DNA of 43,118 bases from Coriobacteriaceae bacterium AF08-21 (GCA_027687465.1 JAQCQR010000020.1:1-43118); one strand, 5' to 3'; shown: positions 1-8,865, counted from the first letter of the stretch. Notes: generated by a model not told the origin, from the sequence alone. Translations and numbers: made by a program.

Positions 1-184
1 CGACGGACCTCGGGACGCTCTTACACCACGTCTGCGCGCGCCACCAACAAATGTAGAATAACTAAGCATCAGGTTGGCGACACTGAGCGCAAAATCTGTC
101 CGAGAGGCCAAAATTGCCTGTTACTAAATTGGTGGCAGTACTCATATTTGCCATATTTTGACCAGGGCACCCTAAGAAGGGCGC

Positions 185-213
185 CCCGGAGCTCCCCGTA
201 GGGGAGCTCCGGG
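185..213. repeat. Strong GC-rich hairpin with no T tract
   Basis: Thirteen bases at 185-197 pair perfectly with 201-213 around a 3-base loop (GTA). Neither strand has a clear U-run after the stem, so it is not a standard intrinsic terminator; it may end or protect the 3' end of a transcript from outside the window. The rest of 1-285 shows no convincing gene. Confidence 0.5.
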
Positions 214-285
214 CTTCATAGGGGCACGAATAGCCCACTCCGACCTGCAAAATCTGTGCGCACGATGCGAATGACGCCCTTAACC

Positions 286-314
286 TTAAACTTTAGCTTG
301 AACTTAGCTATAAT
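286..314 (+). promoter_or_regulatory. Predicted sigma70-type promoter for the solute-binding lipoprotein gene
   Basis: A perfect -10 box TATAAT at 309-314 follows a weak -35 TTAAAC at 286-291 with a 17-bp spacer. Transcription from it would leave a leader of about 325 nt before the chosen ATG at 646. The frame is open through the whole leader (from 256), so either the leader is non-coding RNA or the protein starts further upstream. I see no recognisable riboswitch in it. Confidence 0.45.
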
Positions 315-645
315 GCGCTACGTTCCTGCCAGGCTGTGGTTGCGGACGGACGAAATGCCCGTCCTAGTCCAAGACAGACGCGGTCAAAGGGATCCACGTA
401 AGCGACCGCGTGCGCGCGGCGCGATCATGGCGCGTCCTAGATGTAAGCCGCACCGTCCGTTCTACTGTCTTTGGGGCAATACCGCCTCGCGGGCGAGCGG
501 GCCAGTCGTGAAGGTGGCTGCGGCCTCCCGAGCAAACACCCCGGTGCGCAAGTGTGGGGTCAAATACCAGGTCAGCTGGTGGGAACAACCTGATATTCCG
601 CGCAACGCACGGATCGTATACGACACAGAAGGCAGGGTAGTGGAC

Positions 646-1671
646 ATGGTGAGGGGCAGCTTGATGCACGCGGCTCGGTTGGGTGCTGGGACCGCAGCGG
701 TCATTGCCGTTTTGGGCCTGAGCGGATGCGCGTTCAACCCGCTGTCTACGTTCACGACTCCCACGATCGACCAGATCGAGTACGAGACCGTCACGCCCAC
801 GGTGTCGGATGATGCCCTGGTCACTCCCGGTACCCTGACGGTTGCCCTCGATACCTCCGATGCGCCGCAGGCCATGCAGGGCGCTGACGGCGAGCTCACG
901 GGGTATGCAGTCGACGCTGCCCGCGCCCTCGCAAGCCGCATGGGCCTTAAGGTCGCCTTTGTCGATGCGTCCTCGGCAGGTTCCGCGCTCGGCGACAAAA
1001 AGGCTGATATCTTTATCGGCGAGATCAACTCCACGGACGGGGACGTTAGCTCGCTCGGCACCTGCCTGTACGATGCCGCTTCCGTGTTCGGTAAAACCAG
1101 CGATGGTGGGTCGCTGAGCGTTTCCACCGATACCCTTAACACGTCTACTCTGGGTATCCAGATGTCCTCGGCCTCGCAGGAGGCGCTTGCTAAGCAGAGC
1201 ATCACCGCCAACCAAAAGACTTACTCCAACATCAACGAGTGCTTTGAGGCGCTCGAGTCCGGCGAGGTCGACTATGTGATCTGCGACTCCACAGCCGGCG
1301 GCTATCTTGCACGCCTGATGAGCGAGGTCTCCTATGTCGGTACGCTTGAGGCGCCCTCGACGCTTGGTGTTGCGGGCCTATCGTCCAATGACGAACTGTG
1401 CCGTGCCGTGAGTGATGCCCTCGACGACATCACGGTCGACGGCACGCTCGAGGCGGTTCACTGCGTCTGGTACGGCCAGATTCCCTACGACCTCACCACT
1501 AAGACGGTTTCGGGCGCTAACGTGCAGCCGGGCGATTCTGAGTCCAGTGAGGCCATGTTCTCCGGCAGCGAGTCCTCCGATTCCAACAATGAGACCGCAT
1601 CCTCCGAGGACAAATCGTCCAGCCAGGAAGGCACTGTCACCGACGACGACATTAACAAACTCAATAGCTAG
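646..1671 (+). CDS. Putative extracellular solute-binding lipoprotein (family 3 type)
   Basis: Probably a lipid-anchored periplasmic-binding-like protein. From the chosen start (341 aa) the N-terminus has Arg residues, a short hydrophobic stretch and a lipobox LSGC with the lipidated Cys near residue 28. The body resembles family 3 (amino-acid type) binding proteins: TLTVALDTSDAP, then a G-Y-x-V-D-A-A-R-A-L-A motif, then a second lobe ending near VWYGQIPYD. A Ser/Glu-rich low-complexity tail follows. The frame is open back to 256, but starting at 646 or 664 places the signal peptide at the N-terminus and each has a purine-rich ribosome site upstream. There is no permease or ATPase gene beside it, so it may be an orphan receptor or work with a distant transporter. 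The substrate is not predictable. Confidence 0.7.
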   Translation: MVRGSLMHAARLGAGTAAVIAVLGLSGCAFNPLSTFTTPTIDQIEYETVTPTVSDDALVTPGTLTVALDTSDAPQAMQGADGELTGYAVDAARALASRMGLKVAFVDASSAGSALGDKKADIFIGEINSTDGDVSSLGTCLYDAASVFGKTSDGGSLSVSTDTLNTSTLGIQMSSASQEALAKQSITANQKTYSNINECFEALESGEVDYVICDSTAGGYLARLMSEVSYVGTLEAPSTLGVAGLSSNDELCRAVSDALDDITVDGTLEAVHCVWYGQIPYDLTTKTVSGANVQPGDSESSEAMFSGSESSDSNNETASSEDKSSSQEGTVTDDDINKLNS

Positions 1672-1737
1672 TTATTGCTAGGGGTGGTGTCTCCTATACG
1701 TTGGAAAGGAAACCTCTTCACGGTTTCAACACGCACT

Positions 1738-1771
1738 GCCGGGCTTTCCCAATAGGGGAGTCCGGCTTTTT
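1738..1771 (+). terminator. Intrinsic terminator after the solute-binding protein gene
   Basis: A stem of about 12 bp (GCCGG and CCGGC at the base, G-U pairs inside) with loop AATA is followed by five T at 1767-1771. A second, 8-bp perfect hairpin (CGCACTTT/AAAGTGCG) lies further down near 1845-1868, before hpf. The rest of the 317-base gap holds nothing I can assign. Confidence 0.65.
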
Positions 1772-1988
1772 CATCCCTATAAAACCAGCAGGTCAAAGCC
1801 ATTTTTCGGGACCAAATACAAAGCCGTCGGCTCCCTCCTATAGCGCACTTTGCCACGGAAAAGTGCGAGACTTCGGTATGCGGTATCAAGCAATCGTTAT
1901 TCGGGTCTTTGAGAATCCGCGTGATTAAATGCATGGCAATGGGTACATAGCCAGTACAGTAAGTCCCCGAGGCAGATTGGAGCCACGT

Positions 1989-2573
1989 ATGGATATCAAG
2001 GTTTCTGGACGCAAGACGACGGTAACCGATGCTCTGCGTGCGCATGTGGATGAGAAGATCGGCGAGGCGCTCAAGGTTTTCGATATCGAGCCCATGACGG
2101 TCGACGTTGTACTTCGCTATGAGAAGAACCCCTCGAACCCCAACCCGGCAATCGTCGAGGTTACGGTTCGTGCCCGCGGTTCGGTGATTCGCGTTGCCGA
2201 GCACGGTGCAGATATGTACGCCGCGATCGACCTCTCCGCCGATAAGGTCACCCGCCAGCTGCGTAAGTTCAAGACCAAGGTCGTGGACAACCGCCAGGGC
2301 GGTGCCAGCGCCGCGGATGTTGCGCCGGTCGAGCGCGTCGAGGATCTGGCCGACCTGCTGCTGCCCGAGGAAGAGGACGACCTGCTCGTCCGCGAGAAGG
2401 TTATCGACGTCACCCCGATGACTGAGGAGCAGGCGCTGGTGCAGACCGATCTGCTGGGTCACGACTTCTACGTGTTCGAGAACGCGACGACCGGCCTTAT
2501 CAATGTGGTGTATCACCGTAAGAATGGTGGATATGGCATCATCAAGCCCCGCATCGAAACACTTGACGAGTAA
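1989..2573 (+). CDS. hpf: Ribosome hibernation promoting factor, long form
   Basis: Binds the 30S subunit in stationary phase and, as the long form, promotes 100S ribosome dimers that are protected and silent. The 194-aa length fits long HPF. The N-terminal domain (about 1-105) has the MDIKVSGRKTTVTDALRAHV start and the beta-alpha fold pattern; an acidic linker follows; the C-terminal dimerisation domain (about 135-190) carries EEQALVQTDLLGHDFYVFEN and VVYHRKNGGYGII. I chose ATG 1989 because GGAG lies 7 bases upstream and the protein then begins exactly where the family does; an upstream in-frame ATG at 1929 lacks both. Monocistronic, closed by the terminator at 2603. Confidence 0.93.
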   Translation: MDIKVSGRKTTVTDALRAHVDEKIGEALKVFDIEPMTVDVVLRYEKNPSNPNPAIVEVTVRARGSVIRVAEHGADMYAAIDLSADKVTRQLRKFKTKVVDNRQGGASAADVAPVERVEDLADLLLPEEEDDLLVREKVIDVTPMTEEQALVQTDLLGHDFYVFENATTGLINVVYHRKNGGYGIIKPRIETLDE

Positions 2574-2602
2574 AATACGTTAACTTGCATGAGTTAACGG
2601 TT

Positions 2603-2635
2603 GGCGGCCATCCCATGCGGGTGGTCGCCTTTTTT
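2603..2635 (+). terminator. Intrinsic terminator after hpf
   Basis: GGCGGCCA pairs with TGGTCGCC (one mismatch) and is followed by six T. A separate perfect palindrome CGTTAACT/AGTTAACG sits just before it at about 2579-2600. Confidence 0.8.
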
Positions 2636-2653
2636 ACGTAAGGAGTCGCTTTG

Positions 2654-3607
2654 ATGGACAAGGCCGCATCCGCCGGTCATTCGGACCGTTGCCGCATCGT
2701 CGTCGATACCTGCTGCGACTTTAGCCCCGAGGTCGCTGCGAACCTCGATGTCGATATCTTGGGCTTCCCCTTTATCATCGATGGCGAGGAGCGCACGGAC
2801 GATATCTGGTCGAGCATGAGCCCTAAGGAGTTCTACGACCGCATGCGCGCCGGTGCCCGCGTGTCCACCTCGGCTGTGTCGCTCGGTCGCTATATCGAGT
2901 TCTTTACCGAGTGCGCCAAAGAGGGCACGCCCACGGTCTACCTGTGCTTTACCTCGGCGCTGTCGTCGAGCTACAACTCCGCGTGCCAGGCGGCAGATGC
3001 CGTGCGCGCCGAGTATCCCGATTTTGAGCTGTATGTGGTCGACAACGCTCTGCCCTGTGCGACTGGCGAGCTCTTGGCGCTCGAGGCCGTGCGCCAGCGT
3101 TCGGCGGGGCTGACCGCCAAGCAGCTGGTCGATTGGGCAAACGAGGCAAAGACCTACGTGCACGGCTACTTTACGCTCGAGAGCTTCGACGCACTGGCTG
3201 CCGGCGGCCGCATTCCGCCCGCGGCGGCACAGCTCACGGCAAAGCTCGACGTCAAACCCGAGCTGTCTTACGACCTGGCCGGCTCGCTGTCGCTGATCGG
3301 CGTCAACCGCGGTCGCAAGAAGGCACTCAAGTCCATCCTCAAGTCGTTCCGCGAGAACTATGTGCCCGATCGCACCATGCCCATCGCCATTATGACTGCC
3401 GATGCCGAGAAGGATGGTGACTGGCTCGAGGCCGCCGTTCGCAAGGAGGAGGGCTGCGCCGACGTCACGATCATCCGCAGCTCCGTGGGCCCCACCATTG
3501 GCTCGCACGTGGGCCCCGGCATGGTGGCACTTGCGTTTTGGGGCAAGAACCGCGCCGAGAAAGCCTCGCTTTCCGACCGCATCGCGCGCCGTGTGCGCGG
3601 TGAGTAG
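2654..3607 (+). CDS. DegV family fatty-acid-binding protein
   Basis: DegV/FakB proteins bind a fatty acid in a two-domain EDD fold and can present it to a fatty acid kinase. Seen here in 317 aa: an early strand with VVDTCCDFSPE, the conserved Ser/Thr motif STSAVS at 71-76, TSALSSSYNSA at 100-110, and the later glycine motif AAGGRIPP typical of the family. AAGGAG lies 8 bases before ATG 2654; the TTG at 2651 is less likely. It follows the hpf terminator and stands alone. No FakA kinase is nearby, so a FakB role is only possible, not shown. Confidence 0.88.
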   Translation: MDKAASAGHSDRCRIVVDTCCDFSPEVAANLDVDILGFPFIIDGEERTDDIWSSMSPKEFYDRMRAGARVSTSAVSLGRYIEFFTECAKEGTPTVYLCFTSALSSSYNSACQAADAVRAEYPDFELYVVDNALPCATGELLALEAVRQRSAGLTAKQLVDWANEAKTYVHGYFTLESFDALAAGGRIPPAAAQLTAKLDVKPELSYDLAGSLSLIGVNRGRKKALKSILKSFRENYVPDRTMPIAIMTADAEKDGDWLEAAVRKEEGCADVTIIRSSVGPTIGSHVGPGMVALAFWGKNRAEKASLSDRIARRVRGE

Positions 3608-3699
3608 ACAGGCGCTACGACCACAGGCGCCCCGCAGCTCAAGCTCCGGCGCTGAGTATTCAACCTGGTAACAACACCCAACCCAAAAGGAAAGGTTTC

Positions 3700-4779
3700 A
3701 TGGCAAACAAGCTCTCTGTCGCATTTATCGGCACCGGAATCATGGGTGCCCCCATCGCCGGCCACATCCTGGATGCTGGCTATCCTGTCACGGTCAACAA
3801 CCGCACCAAGTCCAAGGCCGCCGCGCTTATCGAGCGCGGTGCCGCCTGGGCCGATATGCCGGCAGATGCCGTGGCTAACGCCGATGTCGTCTTTACCATG
3901 GTGGGCTATCCCTCCGAGGTTGAGGAGCTCTACCTGGCGGGCGACGGCCTGCTCGCGTGCACCAAGCCGGGCGCGGTCTTGATCGACCTCACCACGAGCT
4001 CGCCCGAGCTCGCCCGTGACATTGCCGAGGCCGCCCAGGTTTCTGGTCGCATGGCGTTTGACTGCCCCGTCACCGGCGGCGAGTCTGGTGCTATCGCCGG
4101 CACGCTTACGGCTATCGTGGGCGCCACCGAGAACGACATCGCGCCGGTCCGCGACATCCTTGCCACCTTCGCGGCCAACATCTGCTGCTTCGACGGCGCC
4201 GGCAAGGGCCAGGCTGCCAAGCTCGCCAACCAGGTGTCGCTGGGCGCCTGCATGGTCGGCATGGCAGACGCCATGGCATTTGCCGAGCTGAGCGGCCTTG
4301 ACCTGGAGAAGACCCGCCAGATGATCCTGGGCGGTACCGGCAAGTCCGGCGCCATGGAGAGCCTGGCGCCCAAGGCACTCGACGGCGACTACAAGCCCGG
4401 CTTTATGGTCGAGCACTTCATTAAGGACCTGCGCTTGGCGCTCGCCTATGCCGACGATCGCGAGCTTGCGCTGCCCGGCGCCGACGTGGCCTTTACGCTC
4501 TACGACATGCTCGACGCCATCGGTGGCGCCAAGCTGGGCACCCAGGCCATCACGGTCCTCTATAAGGAGGAGGCCGACGCCATCGCCGCCGGTCTGGACT
4601 GGTCGCAGTATCGTCCTGAGGAGCATGGCGCTCACGAGGAAGGCTGCGGTTGCGGCGAGCACGGCGACGACCATGAGTGCGGTTGCGGTCACCATCACGG
4701 CGAGGACCACGAGTGCTGCGGCGGCCACGGCCATGACGACGGCCACGAGTGCTGCTGCGGCCACCATCACGGGGAGTAG
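3700..4779 (+). CDS. NAD(P)-dependent beta-hydroxyacid dehydrogenase with a His/Cys-rich metal-binding tail
   Basis: Member of the 3-hydroxyisobutyrate dehydrogenase/tartronate-semialdehyde reductase family, which oxidises or reduces a short beta-hydroxyacid with NAD(P). The Rossmann motif GTGIMG is near residue 11, the substrate-binding block DCPVTGGESGA near 120, and the catalytic-lysine motif GKGQAAKLANQ near 170. The family usually ends near residue 300. Here residues 306-359 form an extra tail with 14 His and 9 Cys, in HHH, CC and CCC clusters separated by acidic residues. This looks like a metal-binding or metal-storage appendage. The substrate is unknown. The next gene starts 5 bases after the stop. 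Confidence 0.85.
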   Translation: MANKLSVAFIGTGIMGAPIAGHILDAGYPVTVNNRTKSKAAALIERGAAWADMPADAVANADVVFTMVGYPSEVEELYLAGDGLLACTKPGAVLIDLTTSSPELARDIAEAAQVSGRMAFDCPVTGGESGAIAGTLTAIVGATENDIAPVRDILATFAANICCFDGAGKGQAAKLANQVSLGACMVGMADAMAFAELSGLDLEKTRQMILGGTGKSGAMESLAPKALDGDYKPGFMVEHFIKDLRLALAYADDRELALPGADVAFTLYDMLDAIGGAKLGTQAITVLYKEEADAIAAGLDWSQYRPEEHGAHEEGCGCGEHGDDHECGCGHHHGEDHECCGGHGHDDGHECCCGHHHGE

Positions 4780-4784
4780 CGCCC

Positions 4785-5213
4785 ATGAGCTGGACGTTCG
4801 TGGTGCTTGCGCTGGTGCTCTTTCTCTTTGCGATCTACATTGGCTTTTTGTGCGGCCAGTGGGCCTGCGAAAAGCGCGTGATCACCAAGCGCGACTACTG
4901 GATCGCCAACTTTGCAGGCGCGGCGGCAGTCGTCCTGCTGACCTGGGTGTTCTCGCTGTTCCCGCTGGTGCAGTTTGCGCCGATCGGCTGGCTCGGCGGC
5001 TTTATCGCCGGCCTTAAGATGAGCTTTGGCGAGTCCGTCGGTCCGTGGCGCAAGCACGACGAGGTCTTTAACGTCAACAAGGCTCATCGCGCCGCCGCCG
5101 ACGCGGGCGACGCTGAGGAACGCCGCCGTGCGCGTCGCAATGGCGCGGCCGATCGACAGCTCATCTCGGTCACCGATGACAGCAAGGGTGCTGGCAAGCA
5201 CGCTAAGAAATAG
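4785..5213 (+). CDS. Small integral membrane protein of unknown function
   Basis: A 142-aa protein with a hydrophobic segment at about 4-24, a second at about 39-60 and a third short one at about 62-78, followed by a long charged, Arg/Lys/Asp-rich cytosolic tail. I do not recognise a named family. GGGGAG lies 8 bases before ATG 4785. It sits 5 bases after the dehydrogenase and 15 bases before the HEAT-repeat gene, so these are probably co-transcribed. Confidence 0.7.
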   Translation: MSWTFVVLALVLFLFAIYIGFLCGQWACEKRVITKRDYWIANFAGAAAVVLLTWVFSLFPLVQFAPIGWLGGFIAGLKMSFGESVGPWRKHDEVFNVNKAHRAAADAGDAEERRRARRNGAADRQLISVTDDSKGAGKHAKK

Positions 5214-5228
5214 TAAGAAGAGGTAACT

Positions 5229-5927
5229 ATGGCAGAAAACAAAGACGAACAGCTCACCGACGAGGAGCTGGCACAGCTCCAGCTGGCAGAGGAGAACGAG
5301 AACGCCGTCGACCGCCTGGTCAAGGAGCTCGGCTGCCCCACGCGCCGCATCCGCCAGTTTGCCGCCCGCGTGCTGCACCTGCTTGCCGAGCGCGATTCGC
5401 AGCGCGTCGTGCCCTGCGTGCCCGCGCTGATCGAGGCGCTCGACCGCCCCGAGGCGCAGACCCGCTGGGAGGCCCTCGATGCCCTGACGGCGCTCGCCAC
5501 CACCTGCCCCGAGCAGCTGGGCGATGCCTTTGAGGGCGCCGAGACTGCACTGTTCGACGAGATCTCCTCCACGCTGCGCTATGCCGCCTTCCGCCTGCTG
5601 TGCGTGTGGGGTGCCACGAGCGTCGAGCGTTCGCGCGAGGCTTGGCCCATCCTGGACGAGGCCATCCAGTGCTACCACGGCGACCTTGAGTATCGCGACA
5701 TGCTCGGTTGCCTGTACGAGTTTTGCCAGGGCGAGATCGACGCCGAGGTTGCCGAGAAGCTTGCGCTGCGCCTTAAGTTCGATGCCGAGAACGGTAAGGG
5801 CAGCTATCTCAAGGCCCGTTCGAGCGAGATTTGCGAAATGCTTGTTAAACGTTTTGGCCTGGATCTCTCCAAAAAGAAGAAGCGTGCTAGCGTTAAAAAA
5901 TCTGAGGCCGCCGAAGACGAGGAGTAA
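5229..5927 (+). CDS. HEAT-repeat protein
   Basis: A 232-aa soluble helical-repeat protein. Several HEAT-like helix pairs are visible, for example RIRQFAARVLHLLAER, then VPALIEALDRPEAQTRWEALDALTAL, then STLRYAAFRLLCVWGA. The N-terminus is acidic and the C-terminus is a Lys-rich then Glu-rich tail. Such proteins act as binding scaffolds; nothing shows the partner. It sits in a tight run with the membrane protein upstream and isocitrate dehydrogenase 6 bases downstream. Confidence 0.72.
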   Translation: MAENKDEQLTDEELAQLQLAEENENAVDRLVKELGCPTRRIRQFAARVLHLLAERDSQRVVPCVPALIEALDRPEAQTRWEALDALTALATTCPEQLGDAFEGAETALFDEISSTLRYAAFRLLCVWGATSVERSREAWPILDEAIQCYHGDLEYRDMLGCLYEFCQGEIDAEVAEKLALRLKFDAENGKGSYLKARSSEICEMLVKRFGLDLSKKKKRASVKKSEAAEDEE

Positions 5928-5933
5928 CAGATT

Positions 5934-7019
5934 ATGGCGCACGATGTAGTCCTGATTCCCGGTGACGGTATCGGTCCCGAGATTACGCAGGCCATGCGCC
6001 GCGTGGTCGAGGCTGCCGGTGTCCAGATTAATTGGAACGTCCAGGAGGCCGGTGCCGGCGTCATGGACGAGTTTGGTACGCCGCTGCCCCAGCACGTGCT
6101 CGATGCGGTCGCCGAGACCAAGGTTGCCATCAAGGGCCCCATCACCACGCCGGTCGGCACGGGTTTCCGCAGCGTCAACGTGGCCCTGCGCAAGCACTTT
6201 GACCTGTACGCCTGCGTGCGCCCCTGCCTGTCGCAGCCGGGCGACGGCTCGCGTTTCCGCGACGTCGACCTGGTTATCGTGCGCGAGAACACCGAGGACC
6301 TCTACGCCGGTATCGAGTTCGATGAGGGCGCTGCCGAGGTCGAGGAGCTCTCGCAGCTCGTCGAGCGTTCGGGCCAAAAGACCTTCGCCGCCGATTCCGC
6401 GATCTCGATCAAGCCGATCTCTATCGCCAAGAGCCGCCGCATTGTGGAGTATGCCTTTGAGTATGCCCGCCGCTGCGGCCGCAAAAAGGTGACGGCCGTG
6501 CACAAGGCCAACATTATGAAGGCGACCGATGGCCTGTTCCTGCGCGTTGCGCGCGAGGTGGCCGCCAACTATCCCGATATCGAGTTCAACGACAAGATCG
6601 TCGACGCCACCTGCATGGGCCTGGTCCAAAACCCCAACGACTTCGATGTCTTGGTGCTGCCCAACCTGTACGGTGACATCGTGAGCGACCTGTGCGCCGG
6701 CCTGGTAGGTGGCCTGGGTATGGCCCCCGGCTCCAACATCGGTGCCGACTGCGCCATCTTCGAGGCAACGCATGGCTCCGCGCCCGATATCGCTGGCCAG
6801 GATATCGCCAACCCCACGGCCGAGATCCTCTCTGCTGCGATGATGCTCGATCACCTGGGCGAGAACGATGCTGCCAATCGCATTCGTGCCGCCGTATCTG
6901 CCACGCTCAACGAGGGTGAGCAGGTTACCGGTGACGTGCGTCGTGCCCAGACCGGCTCCGTTGAGGGCGCTGTGGGCACGCAGGCCTTTGCCGATGCCGT
7001 TATCGCGCACCTGGTCTGA
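5934..7019 (+). CDS. icd: Isocitrate dehydrogenase, probably NAD-dependent
   Basis: Oxidative decarboxylation of isocitrate to 2-oxoglutarate. The 361-aa protein shows the isocitrate/isopropylmalate dehydrogenase fold: [11 protein letters not shown] at the start, [25 protein letters not shown] for substrate binding, [24 protein letters not shown], and the metal/substrate block [37 protein letters not shown] near the end is the nucleotide region. The short 361-aa form and these motifs fit the NAD-type bacterial/mitochondrial IDH better than the 415-aa NADP enzyme. Homoisocitrate dehydrogenase is an alternative. Last gene of the run that starts at 3700. Confidence 0.85.
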   Translation: MAHDVVLIPGDGIGPEITQAMRRVVEAAGVQINWNVQEAGAGVMDEFGTPLPQHVLDAVAETKVAIKGPITTPVGTGFRSVNVALRKHFDLYACVRPCLSQPGDGSRFRDVDLVIVRENTEDLYAGIEFDEGAAEVEELSQLVERSGQKTFAADSAISIKPISIAKSRRIVEYAFEYARRCGRKKVTAVHKANIMKATDGLFLRVAREVAANYPDIEFNDKIVDATCMGLVQNPNDFDVLVLPNLYGDIVSDLCAGLVGGLGMAPGSNIGADCAIFEATHGSAPDIAGQDIANPTAEILSAAMMLDHLGENDAANRIRAAVSATLNEGEQVTGDVRRAQTGSVEGAVGTQAFADAVIAHLV

Positions 7020-7078
7020 GGTATGCACGCTGCAAACGCCTAAATAGTACTTAAGTGTTTGCGTATAACCTAAGAATC

Positions 7079-7107
7079 AATACGCCCGGCGCTCCGTCGG
7101 GCGTATT
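7079..7107 (+). terminator. Terminator-like hairpin after icd
   Basis: Ten bases AATACGCCCG pair perfectly with CGGGCGTATT; the tail (CTATTG) is only weakly T-rich. Confidence 0.5.
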
Positions 7108-7145
7108 CTATTGAGGACTATGTTTCCTAACAAGGAGTAACTGAT

Positions 7146-8237
7146 ATGGGTCTGATTCAAAAGAAGGACGAGAAGGACGAGAAGGACGAGATCGACGGCA
7201 TCCAGATCATCGAGCGCGGCGAAGGCCCCAATGGTGATGAGGACGAGAAGATCGACCTGGTCGCCGGTACGTCTGCCGAGCATATTGCAGCTGGCATGAC
7301 GGCCGAGGAAGAGGACGCCCGTCTGGAGGCTCAGATCGCCGCAGAAGCCGCTGACGAGAATCTGATGCCCGAGGAGCAGGACGAGGACGACTCCGATACG
7401 GACGACCATGCATTCAAGCATAAGAAGACGATGATTGCCGCCTTTGTGGTCGCCATCGTGATTGCTGCGGTGGTCGGCTTCTTTATTGGCAATGGCGGCT
7501 TTGGCGGTAAGGGTGTCGGCTCGGCGACCCTCACCGAGGACCAGCTCGATTCGACCGTGGCAAGCTATAGCTACAACGGCAAGAAGAGCGACATCACTGC
7601 GCGCGAGGCCATCGAGAGCCAGTACAGCCTTGACACCGTCAAGGATAGCGATGGCAACTACACCGCTCCTTCTGCCGACGTCATCCTGTCCTACGTGCGC
7701 AACAAGATCCTGCTCGACGCTGCCGAGGACGAGGGCATCACCGTCTCTTCTAAGGAGATGAAGAAGTACGCCGAGGATTCTATCGGCACCTCGGACTACG
7801 ACACCATGGCCAAGCAGTATGGCGTGTCCAAGGACCAGGCCAAGCAGATCGTCCGTCAGTCCGCGACGCTGCAGAAGCTCTACAAGAAGAAGGTGGGCGA
7901 TGCTTCCGCGAGCATGCCGACCGCTCCGACCGAGCCTTCTGACGGCAACGAGGACACCGCGAGCAAGGATTACGCCGACTACATCATCAACCTTGCCGGC
8001 GACGAGTGGGATAGCTCGAAGGGCACCTGGAAGGACGCCGACAGCACCTATGCTAAGGCCTTCGCCGACGATGCCTTTACCGCCGATAGCGCCACCTATA
8101 AGCAGGCCATGACCGCCTACTACACTGCCTATCAGCAGTATTCCTCGCAGGCCTCGAGCGCCAGCTCCAAGTGGACCGAGTATGCCAACGGCCTCTATGC
8201 CAAGGCCAACATCAGCATCTACGGCCTGTTTGCGTAA
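7146..8237 (+). CDS. Membrane-anchored SurA/PrsA-like protein
   Basis: A 363-aa protein with an acidic, Glu/Asp-rich cytosolic N-terminal region of about 95 residues, one membrane helix at about 99-118 (IAAFVVAIVIAAVVGFFIG), and an extracellular part. That part carries a SurA_N-like block around 175-240: DVILSYVRNKILLDAAEDEGITVSSKEMKKYAED, in which short helices flank a conserved ITVSSKE turn. I do not see a complete parvulin domain, so prolyl-isomerase activity is doubtful; a chaperone-like role outside the membrane is an inference. AAGGAG precedes ATG 7146. Flanked by hairpins at 7079 and 8281, so probably monocistronic. Confidence 0.68.
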   Translation: MGLIQKKDEKDEKDEIDGIQIIERGEGPNGDEDEKIDLVAGTSAEHIAAGMTAEEEDARLEAQIAAEAADENLMPEEQDEDDSDTDDHAFKHKKTMIAAFVVAIVIAAVVGFFIGNGGFGGKGVGSATLTEDQLDSTVASYSYNGKKSDITAREAIESQYSLDTVKDSDGNYTAPSADVILSYVRNKILLDAAEDEGITVSSKEMKKYAEDSIGTSDYDTMAKQYGVSKDQAKQIVRQSATLQKLYKKKVGDASASMPTAPTEPSDGNEDTASKDYADYIINLAGDEWDSSKGTWKDADSTYAKAFADDAFTADSATYKQAMTAYYTAYQQYSSQASSASSKWTEYANGLYAKANISIYGLFA

Positions 8238-8280
8238 GATCTGTCTGCACTACTGCGCGCTAACCGATCTACCTGATTAA

Positions 8281-8318
8281 GCCCGCTAGAACGACAACGT
8301 TCTAGCGGGCATTTTGTT
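8281..8318 (+). terminator. Intrinsic terminator after the SurA-like gene
   Basis: A perfect 12-bp stem, 8281-8292 with 8299-8310, loop GACAAC, then ATTTTGTT. Confidence 0.82.
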
Positions 8319-8393
8319 ACCGAAACCACTAGGATAGGACTTGCGCCCGTGCAAGTGCTTCATCGGGTATCCTCAATTCATCCTGGAAAACGG

Positions 8394-8664
8394 CCGTAAA
8401 CGATTGCAAATAACCGGTGAACGGTCAAAAACTACCGTTCACCGATAATATCGAAACTGGTTCTAACTGGTATTAAGTCAAAAAGACCAATTCACAAATC
8501 TTCACAATGACCTGCATTTTTTCTACACGCCATTTTTAGCCACCCTGCGTTGTTTAGACACGAAAAAAGTTCCGATCTTTGGCCAAGGCATTTCAAAACG
8601 ATTACAAAACCGCAGGTAGAAGTGTTAACGAGCGGTAAACGGTCGATTTTTCGCCGTGAACGGC
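8394..8664. promoter_or_regulatory. Cluster of CGGTGAACGGT-like sites upstream of the aga PTS operon
   Basis: Within the 628-base gap 8238-8865 there is a perfect 11-bp inverted pair, CGGTGAACGGT at 8415-8425 and its reverse complement at 8434-8444, spaced by 8 bases. Near-copies follow: CGGTAAACGGT 8633-8643 and CCGTGAACGGC 8654-8664, with a weaker one at 8394-8404. The same word occurs before the lac and gal units. The distances (50-300 bases before the start site) and repetition suggest operators of a carbon-catabolite regulator; the protein is not identified. Confidence 0.5.
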
Positions 8665-8712
8665 GCAAAAACGTTTTACTGTGTGAATCAGCGAAAGCGA
8701 CCTCTTCTGTGG

Positions 8713-8751
8713 TGATATAGTGACAACAACACGTCACGTGGTTACTACCAG
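8713..8751 (+). promoter_or_regulatory. Promoter and GntR operator of the aga PTS operon
   Basis: An extended -10 (TG at 8713-8714, TATAGT at 8716-8721) without a clear -35. Just downstream, at 8739-8751, is TGGTTACTACCAG, a TGGT-N5-ACCA-like palindrome of the kind bound by HutC-type GntR regulators. The identical 13-mer occurs at 13029 before agaS. Placed after the start of transcription it would block elongation or promoter escape. Confidence 0.6.
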
Positions 8752-8865
8752 TTGAGAGACCACTGGTCTTAAAGAACGCTTTCCAAGAAGCTTTAAGGGC
8801 ACCTGCCCGCTGGCTTCCGAAAACATCGGACTCGTATCGTACACACCTTCGGAAGGGAAATTTGA

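Noticed and set aside
560..600. Possible SRP RNA resemblance (CCAGGTCAG at 567)
   Set aside because: The conserved GGAAGGAAGCAGCC loop does not follow, and the surrounding pairing is poor.
364..1215. Long minus-strand open frames opposite the solute-binding protein gene
   Set aside because: They mirror a gene with a lipobox and family motifs on the plus strand; their translations look like low-complexity antisense products. The same applies to long antisense frames opposite 4785-7019, 22885-23937, 27129-30410 and 41868-43028.
1701..1928. 75-codon plus-strand frame before hpf
   Set aside because: It runs through the terminator hairpin at 1738-1771 and has no protein-like pattern.
5934..7019. 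3-isopropylmalate dehydrogenase (LeuB)
   Set aside because: [23 protein letters not shown] and [12 protein letters not shown] fit isocitrate dehydrogenase, and no leu genes are near.
8492..8737. 81-codon minus-strand frame in the aga control region
   Set aside because: It covers the catabolite-like sites and the promoter, is rich in Cys/Arg without pattern, and has no ribosome site.
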